A stretch of 64,000 nt of DNA. It comes from CBDCWT01 sp965223305 (GTDB lineage Bacteria > Planctomycetota > Planctomycetia > Pirellulales > Pirellulaceae). The stretch is from contig CBDCWT010000079.1 in the NCBI GenBank assembly GCA_965223305.1, positions 62,001-126,000 of the forward strand. Reading direction: 5' to 3'. The position numbers and the translations under genes are program-made. Below are positions 1-8,043 of the stretch, piece by piece (positions within the stretch are counted from its first letter, which is position 1; each line of letters opens with the position of its first letter). The notes below the pieces were generated by a model, which saw only the letters and a list, made by a program, of their open reading frames with translations, was not told where the DNA came from and made no database searches.

Positions 1-72
1 CTGCTGGTGGGTATGGCGATCGGCTATGGTCCGATCTTGGCCAAGTCAATCGGCGACGGGGGAACTCGCTGA
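1..72 (+). CDS. C-terminal end of an unidentified protein (truncated by window edge)
   Basis: The first frame stays open from base 1 to a TGA at 70-72 and reads as a short hydrophobic stretch (LLVGMAIGYGPILAKSIGDG) followed by GTR. This resembles the last transmembrane segment and tail of a membrane protein that starts outside the window. It converges with, and overlaps by 27 nt, the leftward gene at 46-585. With only 23 codons visible no family can be named, and it could be chance. Confidence 0.35.
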   Translation: MLVGMAIGYGPILAKSIGDGGTR

Positions 73-585
73 GTCGCTGGCCCAGCGCCGCGATCTCTCT
101 TTGAACGCGGCTGCCAGAGTTGGCTGGAGCACGGCCGATCGATGAGACTTGAGCAGCTTAACTTGGCCGCCTTGCGTATCAAAGACTAACGTCGACTGAC
201 CTGCAGGACCCACGAAGTGCATCGCAAACGTCCAGTTCTGCGAACCGCCGTCTGTTGCCACTGATGGCCACACGAAGCTGCTGTCTTCGACAAGTGCATG
301 CCGGGCGTGCACGAGTCCGCGTACGTCGCTGATGTTTGCCTTTTCTTGCACTACGAGCGTTGTTTCCTCTAGTTCAAGCGTGGCTTGGCCGGGCTGTGAG
401 TTGAGGCTCGGTCCCAGCCGCCATAGCTCGACCTGGGGAGCGTAACGGATCAGCACCGCTGCCTGGCTACCCCATACAGCGAGAATACGGCGGCCGCGCT
501 GGTAGCTGTTCCACCACGAGTAGCCGCCCATGGCCACCGCGATAGCGAAGATCAAGGCAACGATGTGCTGGCCACGAAGCTGCAT
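46..585 (-). CDS. Membrane-anchored protein of unknown function
   Basis: A 179-residue protein. Residues about 8-24 form one hydrophobic segment (HIVALIFAIAVAMGGYSWW) that would act as an uncleaved signal anchor. The rest is soluble and beta-rich, including a stretch like 'QNWTFAMHFVGPAGQSTLVFD' and a basic C-terminus. No catalytic motif was recognised. The start ATG at 585 directly precedes the hydrophobic segment, which supports it. No partner gene is evident: it runs against the gene entering from the left edge, and its right neighbour is on the other strand. Confidence 0.6.
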   Translation of the reverse strand: MQLRGQHIVALIFAIAVAMGGYSWWNSYQRGRRILAVWGSQAAVLIRYAPQVELWRLGPSLNSQPGQATLELEETTLVVQEKANISDVRGLVHARHALVEDSSFVWPSVATDGGSQNWTFAMHFVGPAGQSTLVFDTQGGQVKLLKSHRSAVLQPTLAAAFKERSRRWASDSASSPVAD

Positions 586-735
586 AAGCTCTCACACTCA
601 CTGGGCCCCCTATTCTAGCCGGGCCGATAACCGTATTCACCACCTGCTGAGAGGAAAGTATACTGAGGTGACTGTCCATTTCTTTCTACCTTCGAGTCGC
701 AGCTGCGACGCCAGCTGGCTGCAAGGAGTCATCGC

Positions 736-961
736 GTGCCCGACAAGTTTGACCCGTATCGTGAAGCGCTCGTGATGGAAAAAAAACACGGTCTGGCCAG
801 ACGAGTACGATCATCTCGAGCAGGATGAGAAGGTACGTTTGGAACAGGCCTTGCACGCCGATCCGGAGAGCTGCGTATCGCTGGAGTACGTTCGCACCCA
901 CACTGGGTTTTGCCGTCAGATAACGGTTACTCCAGATGACTTAGAGCGGATCGCGAGTTAG
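736..961 (+). pseudogene. Small conserved-looking protein with a frameshift in an A8 run
   Basis: A GTG at 736, seven bases after an AAGGAG ribosome site (723-728), opens a frame reading VPDKFDPYREALVMEK. It breaks at a run of eight A residues (779-786). Removing one A gives a continuous protein of about 74 residues whose second half reads 'TVWPDEYDHLEQDEKVRLEQ', then ALHADPESC and VRTHTGFCRQITVTPDDLERIAS, ending with TAG at 959-961. I recall similar short acidic proteins in planctomycetes but no function. The A-run could be a sequencing error, a real mutation or a slippage site. It lies just upstream of aroB. Confidence 0.55.
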
Positions 962-1045
962 GCGTGCCGTGGACGCTTGACGGCAGGCGTGACCGACTCC
1001 GCCGGCAACGATTCGAGGGTCGCGCGACGACCGAGAGGGCGGTCA

Positions 1046-2131
1046 GTGGCTGAGCGAGCGACGATTCATGTGGACCTTGCCGATGGCGGCTACGACATCG
1101 TTATCGGTTCGAACAATCTCGACGACCTGGGAGATCTGTTAGCGAGCCTGCAACCGTCGCTGGTTGCGGTCATCACCGACGGTAACGTGGAACCGCTCTA
1201 TGCTCGTCCCCTAGTCGAATTTCTCGCAGCGCGTGGTCTGCCCGTCTGTTTGCACGGTGTCGAGCCGGGCGAGGCGACCAAATCAGTCGAGCAAGCCGAC
1301 CGACTGTGGCAGTGGTTGTTGGCAGAGGGGGCCGACCGCAAGTCGGCGGTGGTCGCGATCGGCGGTGGAGTGGTGGGTGATCTCGCTGGGTTTGCAGCTG
1401 CCGGCTTCGCCCGCGGGATCGACTTAGTGCAGGTACCGACGACGTTGCTGGCCCAGGTCGACAGCAGCGTCGGAGGTAAGGTCGGCGTCAATCTACCGGG
1501 CGCCAAGAACATGGTGGGTGCTTTTTGGCAACCGCGGGCCGTACTGATCGACACCCATGTCCTCACGACGTTGCCCGACCGCGAGTACCGGGCGGGGCTG
1601 GCCGAAGTCGTCAAGTACGGGGTGATTCTGGACTCGGCGTTCTTTGCTTTTCTAGAGTCTGAAGCGACTCGGATCTCCGACCGCGATCCAGCCGTGTTGC
1701 GGCATATTGTGGCGCGATGCTGCCGTCTGAAGGCCGACGTGGTGGAGGCGGACGAGCGTGAGTCGACGGGTCGGCGGGCGATATTGAACTATGGGCACAC
1801 GTTCTGCCATGCCCTGGAGGCGGTCACCGGATACGGCCGCTACTTGCACGGTGAAGCCGTTTCGATTGGTATGCTTTGCGCTTCGAGGCTGGCCGAGTCC
1901 TTAGGCCGCATCTCGCCGGAGGTGACCGAGCGGCAACGTAGCTTATTGCACGCGTTGGGGCTGCCGCTGGACGTTCCCGCCGAATTCGATCGCCGGCAAC
2001 TGGTGGAGGCCATGCGGCGGGACAAGAAGGCCGAGGGAGGCCAGTTGCGGTTCGTCTTACCGGCCCGAATCGGTTCTGTGGAACTGGTCGGTGACGTGCC
2101 CGAAGAAGAAGTGCTGACCGCGTGGCGGTAG
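1046..2131 (+). CDS. aroB: 3-dehydroquinate synthase
   Basis: Second enzyme of the shikimate pathway: converts 3-deoxy-D-arabino-heptulosonate 7-phosphate to 3-dehydroquinate, using NAD and a divalent metal in the cytoplasm. The NAD-binding signature GGGVVGDLAGFAA lies near residues 106-118, followed by PTTLLAQVDSSVGGKVGVN. Expected metal ligands are visible: Glu in RAGLAEVVKYG, and His in NYGHTFCHALE and YLHGEAVSIG. GTG at 1046 gives 361 residues, the family's usual length, and follows a GAGAGG site. A TTG at 977 would add 23 poorly conserved residues. No other shikimate gene is nearby, so it is probably transcribed alone or with the small ORF upstream. Confidence 0.95.
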   Translation: MAERATIHVDLADGGYDIVIGSNNLDDLGDLLASLQPSLVAVITDGNVEPLYARPLVEFLAARGLPVCLHGVEPGEATKSVEQADRLWQWLLAEGADRKSAVVAIGGGVVGDLAGFAAAGFARGIDLVQVPTTLLAQVDSSVGGKVGVNLPGAKNMVGAFWQPRAVLIDTHVLTTLPDREYRAGLAEVVKYGVILDSAFFAFLESEATRISDRDPAVLRHIVARCCRLKADVVEADERESTGRRAILNYGHTFCHALEAVTGYGRYLHGEAVSIGMLCASRLAESLGRISPEVTERQRSLLHALGLPLDVPAEFDRRQLVEAMRRDKKAEGGQLRFVLPARIGSVELVGDVPEEEVLTAWR

Positions 2132-2170
2132 CCACAGCCTGGGAGGAGACTCGTGGTTATGAGACGTTCG

Positions 2171-2750
2171 TCATTGGCCGCCAGGACAATCAACAGCTTT
2201 CAGCAGGCGTCTCACACGCACACCCGCCTCTTGATCGTCCTTCAACTGCAACAGGGGCTCGAGTTCTTCCATAATCAACCAGTGTCCAGAATCTCTGCTG
2301 ATTGTCGGTCGACAATCCGCTGAACGTCAATCCAGTCCTGGTCTCGCCCCGCGAACACCTTTTGGATGACCAGGTCCTCCGCTGAACAGGTGCGCAACGT
2401 GGGACCGTTGTGCAGCATCCAAACAGACGAACGCTGGATCATCCGCGATTCAAACGGCAGTGCTCCGAGGGATATGTCGATGCCGACACCCGTCTCCGTC
2501 TTCAACAACAACACACGACTCTGCAGTGCGAACTGTTCGGCGTCAGCGATTCTTGGTCGAAAGAGCTGCGAGATTCTTTGAACGATCGGCAACTCATTCC
2601 CAAACTCGGTCATTACCGTAACGTCCACGTCGAGCGTCGTACGTGGCTCGCCCAGCGCTGTACTGCAATGCCGCCAATCATGCAGTATTGCAATCCAGCC
2701 TGCCGCAATCGACTATCCACTGCAACAGCGGCATCGAGTATTCCGTTCAT
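2171..2750 (-). pseudogene. AbiEii-like nucleotidyltransferase, two frameshifts
   Basis: Three adjoining frames join into one protein of about 190 residues. The first part (from ATG 2750) reads MNGILDAAVAVDSRLRQAG, then CMIGGIAVQRW. One base is missing near 2651-2653. The next frame continues GEPRTTLDVDVTVMTEFG and runs to about 2280. A second shift leads to WLIMEELEPLLQLKDDQEAG and a stop at 2171-2173. The GG-x-A and D-x-D pattern is that of minimal/AbiEii-type nucleotidyltransferases, which transfer nucleotides to RNA or protein and often act as toxins. It overlaps the upstream small gene by ATGA (2747-2750), so the two form a translationally coupled pair. The shifts may be sequencing errors. 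Confidence 0.6.
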
Positions 2751-3034
2751 AAGTTGCCGCCGGTCGTGTCGCGCCTGAGCAAGGCGAACAAACGTTGTTG
2801 CTCGACCAATCCAGACGAAGGCCGTAGCGCGTAGGGGCGCGGGGGATCGAGTTGGGCAAATATCCGCGCCGCATCAGCCTCAGTCATTCCTCGAAGTTGG
2901 TCAGCTTTCAACTGATCGATCCGGGCGAATCCTATACGGCGCTGAGCGAGCCACTGGGCGGCGAACGACGGCAGTGGTTCCCCGTTATGCAGTTGGTTGC
3001 TCGACACGGCGCGGACTTCCGGGTGATGCATCAT
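2747..3034 (-). CDS. Small partner protein of the nucleotidyltransferase
   Basis: 95 residues, no recognised family. The C-terminal half is distinctive: MTEADAARIFAQLDPPRPYA followed by LRPSSGLVEQQRLFALLRR. It reads like a small helical protein, not a membrane or secreted one. Its stop overlaps the start of the nucleotidyltransferase (ATGA), an arrangement typical of toxin-antitoxin-like pairs with the small gene first. Whether it is an antitoxin is inference from gene order only. Start uncertain between the two adjacent ATG codons at 3034 and 3031. Confidence 0.6.
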   Translation of the reverse strand: MMHHPEVRAVSSNQLHNGEPLPSFAAQWLAQRRIGFARIDQLKADQLRGMTEADAARIFAQLDPPRPYALRPSSGLVEQQRLFALLRRDTTGGNL

Positions 3035-3196
3035 TCCAATTCAGCGATTCTAGCAGGCTGACCAAGTTGGCGCAACACGTGGAGCTCTGGCTTGCGGATC
3101 GGAAAGCTGCAGCAATAGCTCTCTTTGTTTGCTGGACCAATCCACTCATCACTCCTAGGATGACAAGGAGGTTCTCAGGCGGGCGGGGGGGGTAGC

Positions 3197-4308
3197 ATGG
3201 AGAACGGGGCAGCGAGGATTGCGACGTTGCGGCTGGCACTAGTCTCTGGTGTCGGCCCCAGGACGCGACAGGCACTGATCGAACGATTTGGTTCCGCGGC
3301 CGCCGTGCTGTCGGCGGCGCCGAGTGCCTTGCGGTCGGGTCAGCGGGGTTGGCCCCAAGCTCTGCCGCGCAATTCTCAACGCACCGTCGGCCTCGGAAGT
3401 GGAGGCTGAACTAGCGCGCTACCGCGCGCACGGCATTACGGTGCTGTCTGAGCTCGACGCAGACTACCCGGCCAACCTGCGGCACATCCACGACCCTCCG
3501 GGCGCCCTCTTCTGCTGTGGCAGCTATCTCGAACGTGACACACTTGGCATGGCTGTGGTGGGCACGCGGCATGCCACGTACTACGGCAGGCGCCAGGCAG
3601 AGCGACTGGCGGCGGGCTTGTCTTCCGCCGGACTGACGATTGTCAGTGGGCTCGCACGGGGAATTGATGCCTCCGCCCATCGAGCTGCCTTGGCGACAGG
3701 TGGTCGGACGATCGCGGTGCTCGGCAGCGGATTACTCAGGGTCTATCCACCGGAACATGCCGAGTTAGCGGTGGCGATCTCCCAGGCCGGTGCTGTCTTG
3801 AGCGAAGTTCGGCCGTCCAACCCACCTCACAACCGGCCTTTCCGCAGCGTAATCGTCTTATCTCTGGGCTCAGCTTGGGCGTAGTCGTCGTCGAAGCGCC
3901 GACGCGTTCGGGTGCGTTGATTACCGCCGAGCACGCGATGGAGCAGGGGCGCGAGGTGTTCGCCGTCCCTGGTCCGGCCGACAGCCGTGCATCCCAGGGC
4001 TGTCATCGCTTGCTACGTGAGGGCGCGAAACTCGTGGAAAATGTCGACGATGTGTTGGCAGAGCTAGGGCCGCTTTTCGATGGGATGCCGAACGATGATG
4101 GTACAGAGACAAGACATCCAGCCGAGCTGCAATTGAACGAGCAAGAGTTAGCGGTCCTGCACGCCATCGACACGCGGCCGACAAGTATTCGACTACCTGG
4201 TGCAGTCCCTCCAGATCCCGGTACAACGGGTCTTGGCTACGGTGAGCGTCCTTGGAGATGCGGCATCTGGTGCGCCGCATTACGGGCAACACCTTGGTGC
4301 GCATATGA
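3197..4308 (+). pseudogene. dprA: DNA-processing protein DprA, frameshifted at least four times
   Basis: DprA loads RecA onto incoming single-stranded DNA during natural transformation. All parts of a full-length protein are present but in changing frames. An N-terminal helix-hairpin-helix region (RLALVSGVGPRTRQALIERF) shifts near 3337. The Rossmann-like core has VVGTRHATYYGRRQAE, IVSGLARGIDASAHRAAL and TIAVLGSGL, and shifts near 3843. Then come VVVVEAPTRSGALITAEHA and REVFAVPGPADSRASQG. Shifts near 4190 and 4254 split the winged-helix tail (DYLVQSLQIPVQRVLATVSVL, MRHLVRRITGNTLVRI), which ends with TGA at 4306-4308. The sequence is otherwise well conserved, so either very recent decay or poor base calling is possible. 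Confidence 0.8.
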
Positions 4309-4312
4309 AATG

Positions 4313-4341
4313 GTAGCAGGCTCACTCCGTGAGCCGTCCGC
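4313..4341. repeat. Palindromic repeat A (hairpin variant)
   Basis: The core is GGCTCAC-TCC-GTGAGCC (4319-4335), a 7-bp stem with a TCC loop, framed by GTAGCA on the left and GTCCGC on the right. The same frame with a GGCACAC-TCC-GTGTGCC stem occurs at 37.5, 43.1 and 50.8 kb. A worn partner, 'GGTGCCTACTACCTTGTC', lies near 4649. It starts four bases after the dprA stop. Confidence 0.7.
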
Positions 4342-4390
4342 AGTCAGATCGTGCGGTTTTTACGTTAGTGCGAGATTTCGTCTTTCTTCC

Positions 4391-4503
4391 ACTCTCCCCT
4401 CGGGGAGAGTCGGCCCGAAGGGCCGGAGAGGGGGGAGCCGTCCCCGAAACGCTACGCGTCGGTTTCGCTGGGGAACCGTGGGCTAACGCCCAGCGGCTGA
4501 TTT
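4391..4503. repeat. Composite intergenic repeat C
   Basis: This contains nested palindromes, CTCTCCCCTCGGGGAGAG and GGCCCGAAGGGCC, followed by a segment around GCTACGCGTCGGTTTCGC and GTGGGCTAACGCCCAGC. A reverse-oriented relative occupies about 42.86-43.02 kb, and fragments occur near 46.3 kb. No coding signal is seen in any frame. Together with repeats A and B and a MITE it fills the 370-base gap after dprA. Confidence 0.65.
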
Positions 4504-4507
4504 GGAG

Positions 4508-4589
4508 TGTAGCCGAACTCACCAGAGCGTAGCCGAACTCGCCAGAGTTTGGTGAACTGCCAATTTGTCCAAGCTCTGGCGAGCTCGGC
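4508..4589. repeat. Inverted repeat B, copy 1
   Basis: Two direct units, GTAGCCGAACTCACCAGAG and GTAGCCGAACTCGCCAGAG, are followed after about 20 nt by the reverse unit CCAAGCTCTGGCGAGCTCGG. The arms can pair into a long stem of about 20 bp. The same arrangement recurs at 7.8, 38.6 and 42.8 kb, always outside genes. Confidence 0.7.
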
Positions 4590-4677
4590 AACAAGAGATC
4601 TTGTTCCCTGCGCCTTGCTCGAGTCTCGCGGTTACCCCAGCTCGGCAGGTGCCTACTACCTTGTCTTGAAACAGAGC

Positions 4678-4859
4678 CTAGCCCGGATTATTCATGAAGA
4701 TCGTGGCGAGAGGTTGTAAGTACGTTCGTGGCAAGGAAGGCGAGCAATTCTTCCGCAGGCGTATTGAAGCAATACGTCGAGGGAGAATTGTGAAGCATGA
4801 CGAAGCCACGGATGGACTTACGACCTCGCAGCAGATCGCTCATGAATAATTCGGGCTAG
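4678..4859 (+). mobile_element. MITE-like element, family A, copy 1
   Basis: The 174-bp core (4682-4855) is bounded by CTAG on both sides (4678-4681 and 4856-4859), read as a 4-bp target duplication. Terminal inverted repeats are CCCGGATTATTCATGA on the left and the complement of CCCGAATTATTCATGA on the right. Near-identical copies lie at 38.66 kb and, inverted, at 42.30 kb. It carries an internal hairpin CGTATTG-AAG-CAATACG but no transposase, so it must be moved in trans. It ends 11 bp before the start codon of the PVC cytochrome gene. Confidence 0.85.
4694..4849 (+). CDS. Short ORF spanning the MITE-like element (doubtful)
   Basis: A 51-codon frame begins at an ATG inside the left terminal repeat and ends at a TAA inside the right one (MKIVARGCKYVRG, then GEQFFRRRIEAIRRGRIVKH). 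It is open in copies 1 and 2. The complementary strand is open over the same span, starting MSDLLRGRKSIRG. That both strands are open suggests either coding constraint or simply young, nearly identical copies. No family recognised and no ribosome site. Confidence 0.2.
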   Translation: MKIVARGCKYVRGKEGEQFFRRRIEAIRRGRIVKHDEATDGLTTSQQIAHE

Positions 4860-4870
4860 ACTGAATAGCG

Positions 4871-7790
4871 ATGTTTGCCAAACCAACGAGCGGTTTTCAA
4901 CGCGTCGGCCCGGTGGCCGTTTGGCTCACACTGTGCAAGCTTGCGCTCGCCGGCGAGCCCCCGTTGAGCGTCGAGGAAGCGCTGCGAGGTTTTCAGCTGC
5001 CCGCTGGGCTGACCATCGAGCTGGGCCGCGTCCGAACCTCAGGTTGTCGATCCAGTGAGCATGCGGTTCGACGAGTTCGGGAGGCTCTGGGTTGCGGAGA
5101 TGGCGGACTATCCCCACGGTCCTCAGGATGGTGCACCCGGCCGGTCGCGGATCAAGCTGCTCGAAGATCCGGACCGCGACGGCCAGTTCGACCACGCGCA
5201 GCTTTTTGCGGATGACTTGCTGTTCGTCACCGGTCTGCAACCGTGGCTGGGTGGCGTGATCGTAACCATGGCTGGCGAAGTGGCCTATTTGAAAGACACC
5301 ACGGGAGACGGCCGCGCGGATCTGCGAGAGACCTGGTTCCGCGGTTTCGCAGAGGAGAATTCACAGCTGCGCGCGAATCATCCGCGGTTGGGGTTGGACA
5401 ATCAGATCTACGTTGCGAACGGACTGAGGGGCGGCAGCGTTTTCAATCCACGCACTGCCGGTAGTCCAGTCCTATCGCTGAGCGGTAAGGACTTTCGCTT
5501 TGACCCACGCTCGTTTGACTACGACGTTGTCACCGGAGCTGGCCAGTTCGGCAATACTTTCGATGACTTCGGCAACCGGTTCACTTGTACCAACCGCAAC
5601 CCACTGATTCACGTAGTTCACGAGGAACGGTACCTTCGCCAGAATCCTGGCTATGCTTCTTCGACGGTGGTGCATGACGTCGCCGCCGCGGGTGGCTCCT
5701 CACGCCTGTATCCGCTCAGCCGAGCTTGGACGACTTCTCATCTTCACGCAAACCAGTTCACGGCGGCCTGCGGCGTACTGATCTATCGGGGCAACCGTCT
5801 GCCATCGTCCTACTACACGAACGCGTTCACCTGCGATCCGACGGGGAACCTAGTGCATCGCGAGATTGTTCGGCCGGTAGGTGCCACCTTTCAATCACGA
5901 CCTGCCCGAGAGGGCGTTGAGTTCTTGGCCACGCGTGACGAGTGGTTTCGGCCTGTTAACCTGGCTCACGGTCCCGACGGCTGCCTCTATGTCGTGGATA
6001 TGTACCGGGCGGTCATCGAGCATCCGGAGTTCATGCCCGACGAACTCAAACGGCGACCTGACCTGTTGCTGGGCAACGACCGAGGCCGCATTTACCGAGT
6101 TCGCGCTGACCGCATCGATGCGGCAGAGGTGACCGAGTTGATGGGCAACGCTTCTGACCGCCAACTGGTTGCCTACTTGAAGCATTCCAATGCCTGGCAG
6201 CGGGAAACTGCATCGCGATTGCTGCTGGAGCGCGCCGCCACAACTGCGGCTCAAGACCTAGTGGACCTAACACGCCGGGCGCCCCAAGGTTCCACACGGC
6301 TCCGCGCACTGTGGGCACTGCAGGGCCTCTCGCAGCTCGATGAGACAGTGCTACTCGCCGCGCTACAAGATACCGACCCGAGAGTACGCGCCGGGGCTAT
6401 CGTTCTTTGTGAAGGGCGGTTAGCCGAGTCGGTCCGGTTGAAGGACAGTGTTCTGGCCCTAGCGCAGGACGAGGACCTGCGGGTCTGTTTTCAAGTCGCG
6501 CTGAGTTTGGCACCGGTATCCGAATCCCGAGAGGTTGGCGAGCTGGCAAGGATGGCGCTCCGGTCGGATACCGACTACTGGCTCCGCAGCGCTATCGCGA
6601 TTTCAGCTGCGAATCGGCCTCTCGACATGTTGGCAGCGGTTCTGTCCGCGCGGGCTCGGCCACCAATAGGCCCGGAGGCCAGGCAGCTGGTAGCCGATCT
6701 GGTCGCTATGTCTGCCGATCAGGGTGATGCTTCGCAGGCGCTGCGCTTGCTGGTCGAGTTGACCGACGGCGAAGATGCGGTTCGGCGGATCGGCTTGCTG
6801 TCGTTGGCTCGTCGCCAGGTGATCTCCGAGTTGCCGGCCGCGGCGGATGTGGCCATTGCGGAGGCTTTGCGAGCAACCTGGGCGCGTGCTGTGCGGCTTG
6901 CTGCGGATGCGGACCAACCCGCAGCAAGTCGCGCGCAAGCAGTTGAGTTGCTCGGGCGAGGTGACGGGTTTGACGAACTCCTGCTCCGCATAGCGCTCCA
7001 TGAATCCCAGCTTCAGGTTCGACGGGCCGCGATCGCGGCGCTCGCGCGGCGCGGCGACCCCAGCTCTTGGCCGCGGGTGTTGGCTGCCTACCCGAGCGCG
7101 CCGCCGGCAGTACGGCGTGAGGTCGCGACGGCGTCGCTCTCGGGCGAAAGAGCGACGCGATTGCTATTGGATGCTATTGAGCGCGGTACCATTCGGGCAA
7201 ATGAGTTAGATCGAAGCGCGGTCAGTCGGCTCATCCGGCACCGCGATCCGGCGCTCCGCCAACGGGCGACAGCGTTTTTGACCGATGCCGTGCCCGCCGA
7301 TCGCCAGCGGGTTCTGCAGCATTATCGACAGATCTTGTCGTGGCGAGGAGATCCTCGCAAAGGCCAGCAGGTGTTTGTTGCCCATTGCGCCAGTTGCCAC
7401 CGTATCGGAACGATCGGCGTCAACGTAGCGCCGGATATTTCCGATTCACGCACCAAGCAGCCACAGCAGCTCCTGACCGATATCCTCCAACCGAACCGCG
7501 CTGTGGACGGCAACTACGTGAGCTATTCGGTACTGACAGCAGACGGTCTCTCCTACGCGGGAGTCATCTCTGGCGACACCGCCACCTCACTTACGCTGCG
7601 GCAGCCGGGAGGTAAGGAAGTCACTTTGCTGCGGCGCGATATCGAAGAGACCCTGTCACTTGGTATATCATTGATGCCTGACGGTTTGGAGCAGAGTATC
7701 CCTTTGCGGGAGATGGCCGATTTGATCGCCTTTCTGAAGAACTGGCGTTATTTAGATGGCCGCACGCCGCTGGGGAAAACGTCGGAGTAG
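4871..7790 (+). CDS. PVC-type haem-binding / HEAT-repeat / cytochrome c protein (one frameshift near the N-terminus)
   Basis: A large secreted protein of the planctomycete 'membrane-bound dehydrogenase' type. A signal-like segment (VGPVAVWLTLCKLALAG) opens the frame. Near 5018 one extra G in CTGGGCC breaks it; without that base the sequence continues AASEPQVVDPVSMRFDEFGR into the long frame. Beta-propeller-like domain about residues 30-360 (FDEFGRLWVAEMADYP, LAHGPDGCLYVVDMYR), HEAT-like repeats about 380-790, and a terminal c-type cytochrome with the haem motif CASCH (nt about 7385) and a later Met ligand candidate in GISLMPDGLEQ. Probably periplasmic oxidation of sugars or alcohols with electron transfer; substrate unknown. 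A MITE lies directly upstream and may have replaced its promoter region. Confidence 0.85.
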
Positions 7791-7831
7791 GCTTCGCCTC
7801 GGACTAGTCGTGCGTCAGGCTCGATTGTGGC

Positions 7832-7898
7832 AGTAGCCGAAGTTGCCAGATTTTGGGTTTTTCCCGCGGCGTCTAAACTCTGGCGAGTTCGGCTACCC
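7832..7898. repeat. Inverted repeat B, copy 2
   Basis: The left arm AGTAGCCGAAGTTGCCAGA and the right arm AAACTCTGGCGAGTTCGGCT are complementary with a few mismatches and are separated by about 20 nt. It lies 40 bases after the PVC cytochrome stop codon and could act as a 3' end structure of that transcript. Same family as 4508-4589 and 38565-38629. Confidence 0.65.
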
Positions 7899-7938
7899 AC
7901 AATTTGGATTTGGCACTCCACTTACGGAGATCGAGCGC

Positions 7939-8043
7939 GTGAGTGCATATGTCAAGATTGCCCTGTATATCATGCTCGCCGATCTCGCGATGTTGGTGCT
8001 GGTCGCACTGTTCGCGTTCGTGCAACGCAATCAGAACCAGTGA
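7939..8043 (+). CDS. 34-residue single-span membrane peptide
   Basis: GTG at 7939, ten bases after GGAG, encodes a 34-residue peptide beginning VSAYVKIALYIMLADLAMLV and ending FVQRNQNQ. Residues about 5-27 form one transmembrane helix. The stop overlaps the GTG of the methyltransferase gene (GTGA, 8040-8043), indicating translational coupling. An upstream in-frame ATG (7843) lies inside repeat B and is less credible. No known family; a membrane tether or regulator of the enzyme downstream is only a guess. Confidence 0.55.
   Translation: MSAYVKIALYIMLADLAMLVLVALFAFVQRNQNQ

Noticed and set aside
4391..4503. Strong GC-rich hairpin as terminator of dprA
   Set aside because: No T-run, and the same sequence recurs as a mobile-looking intergenic repeat at 42.9 kb, so repeat is the better label.
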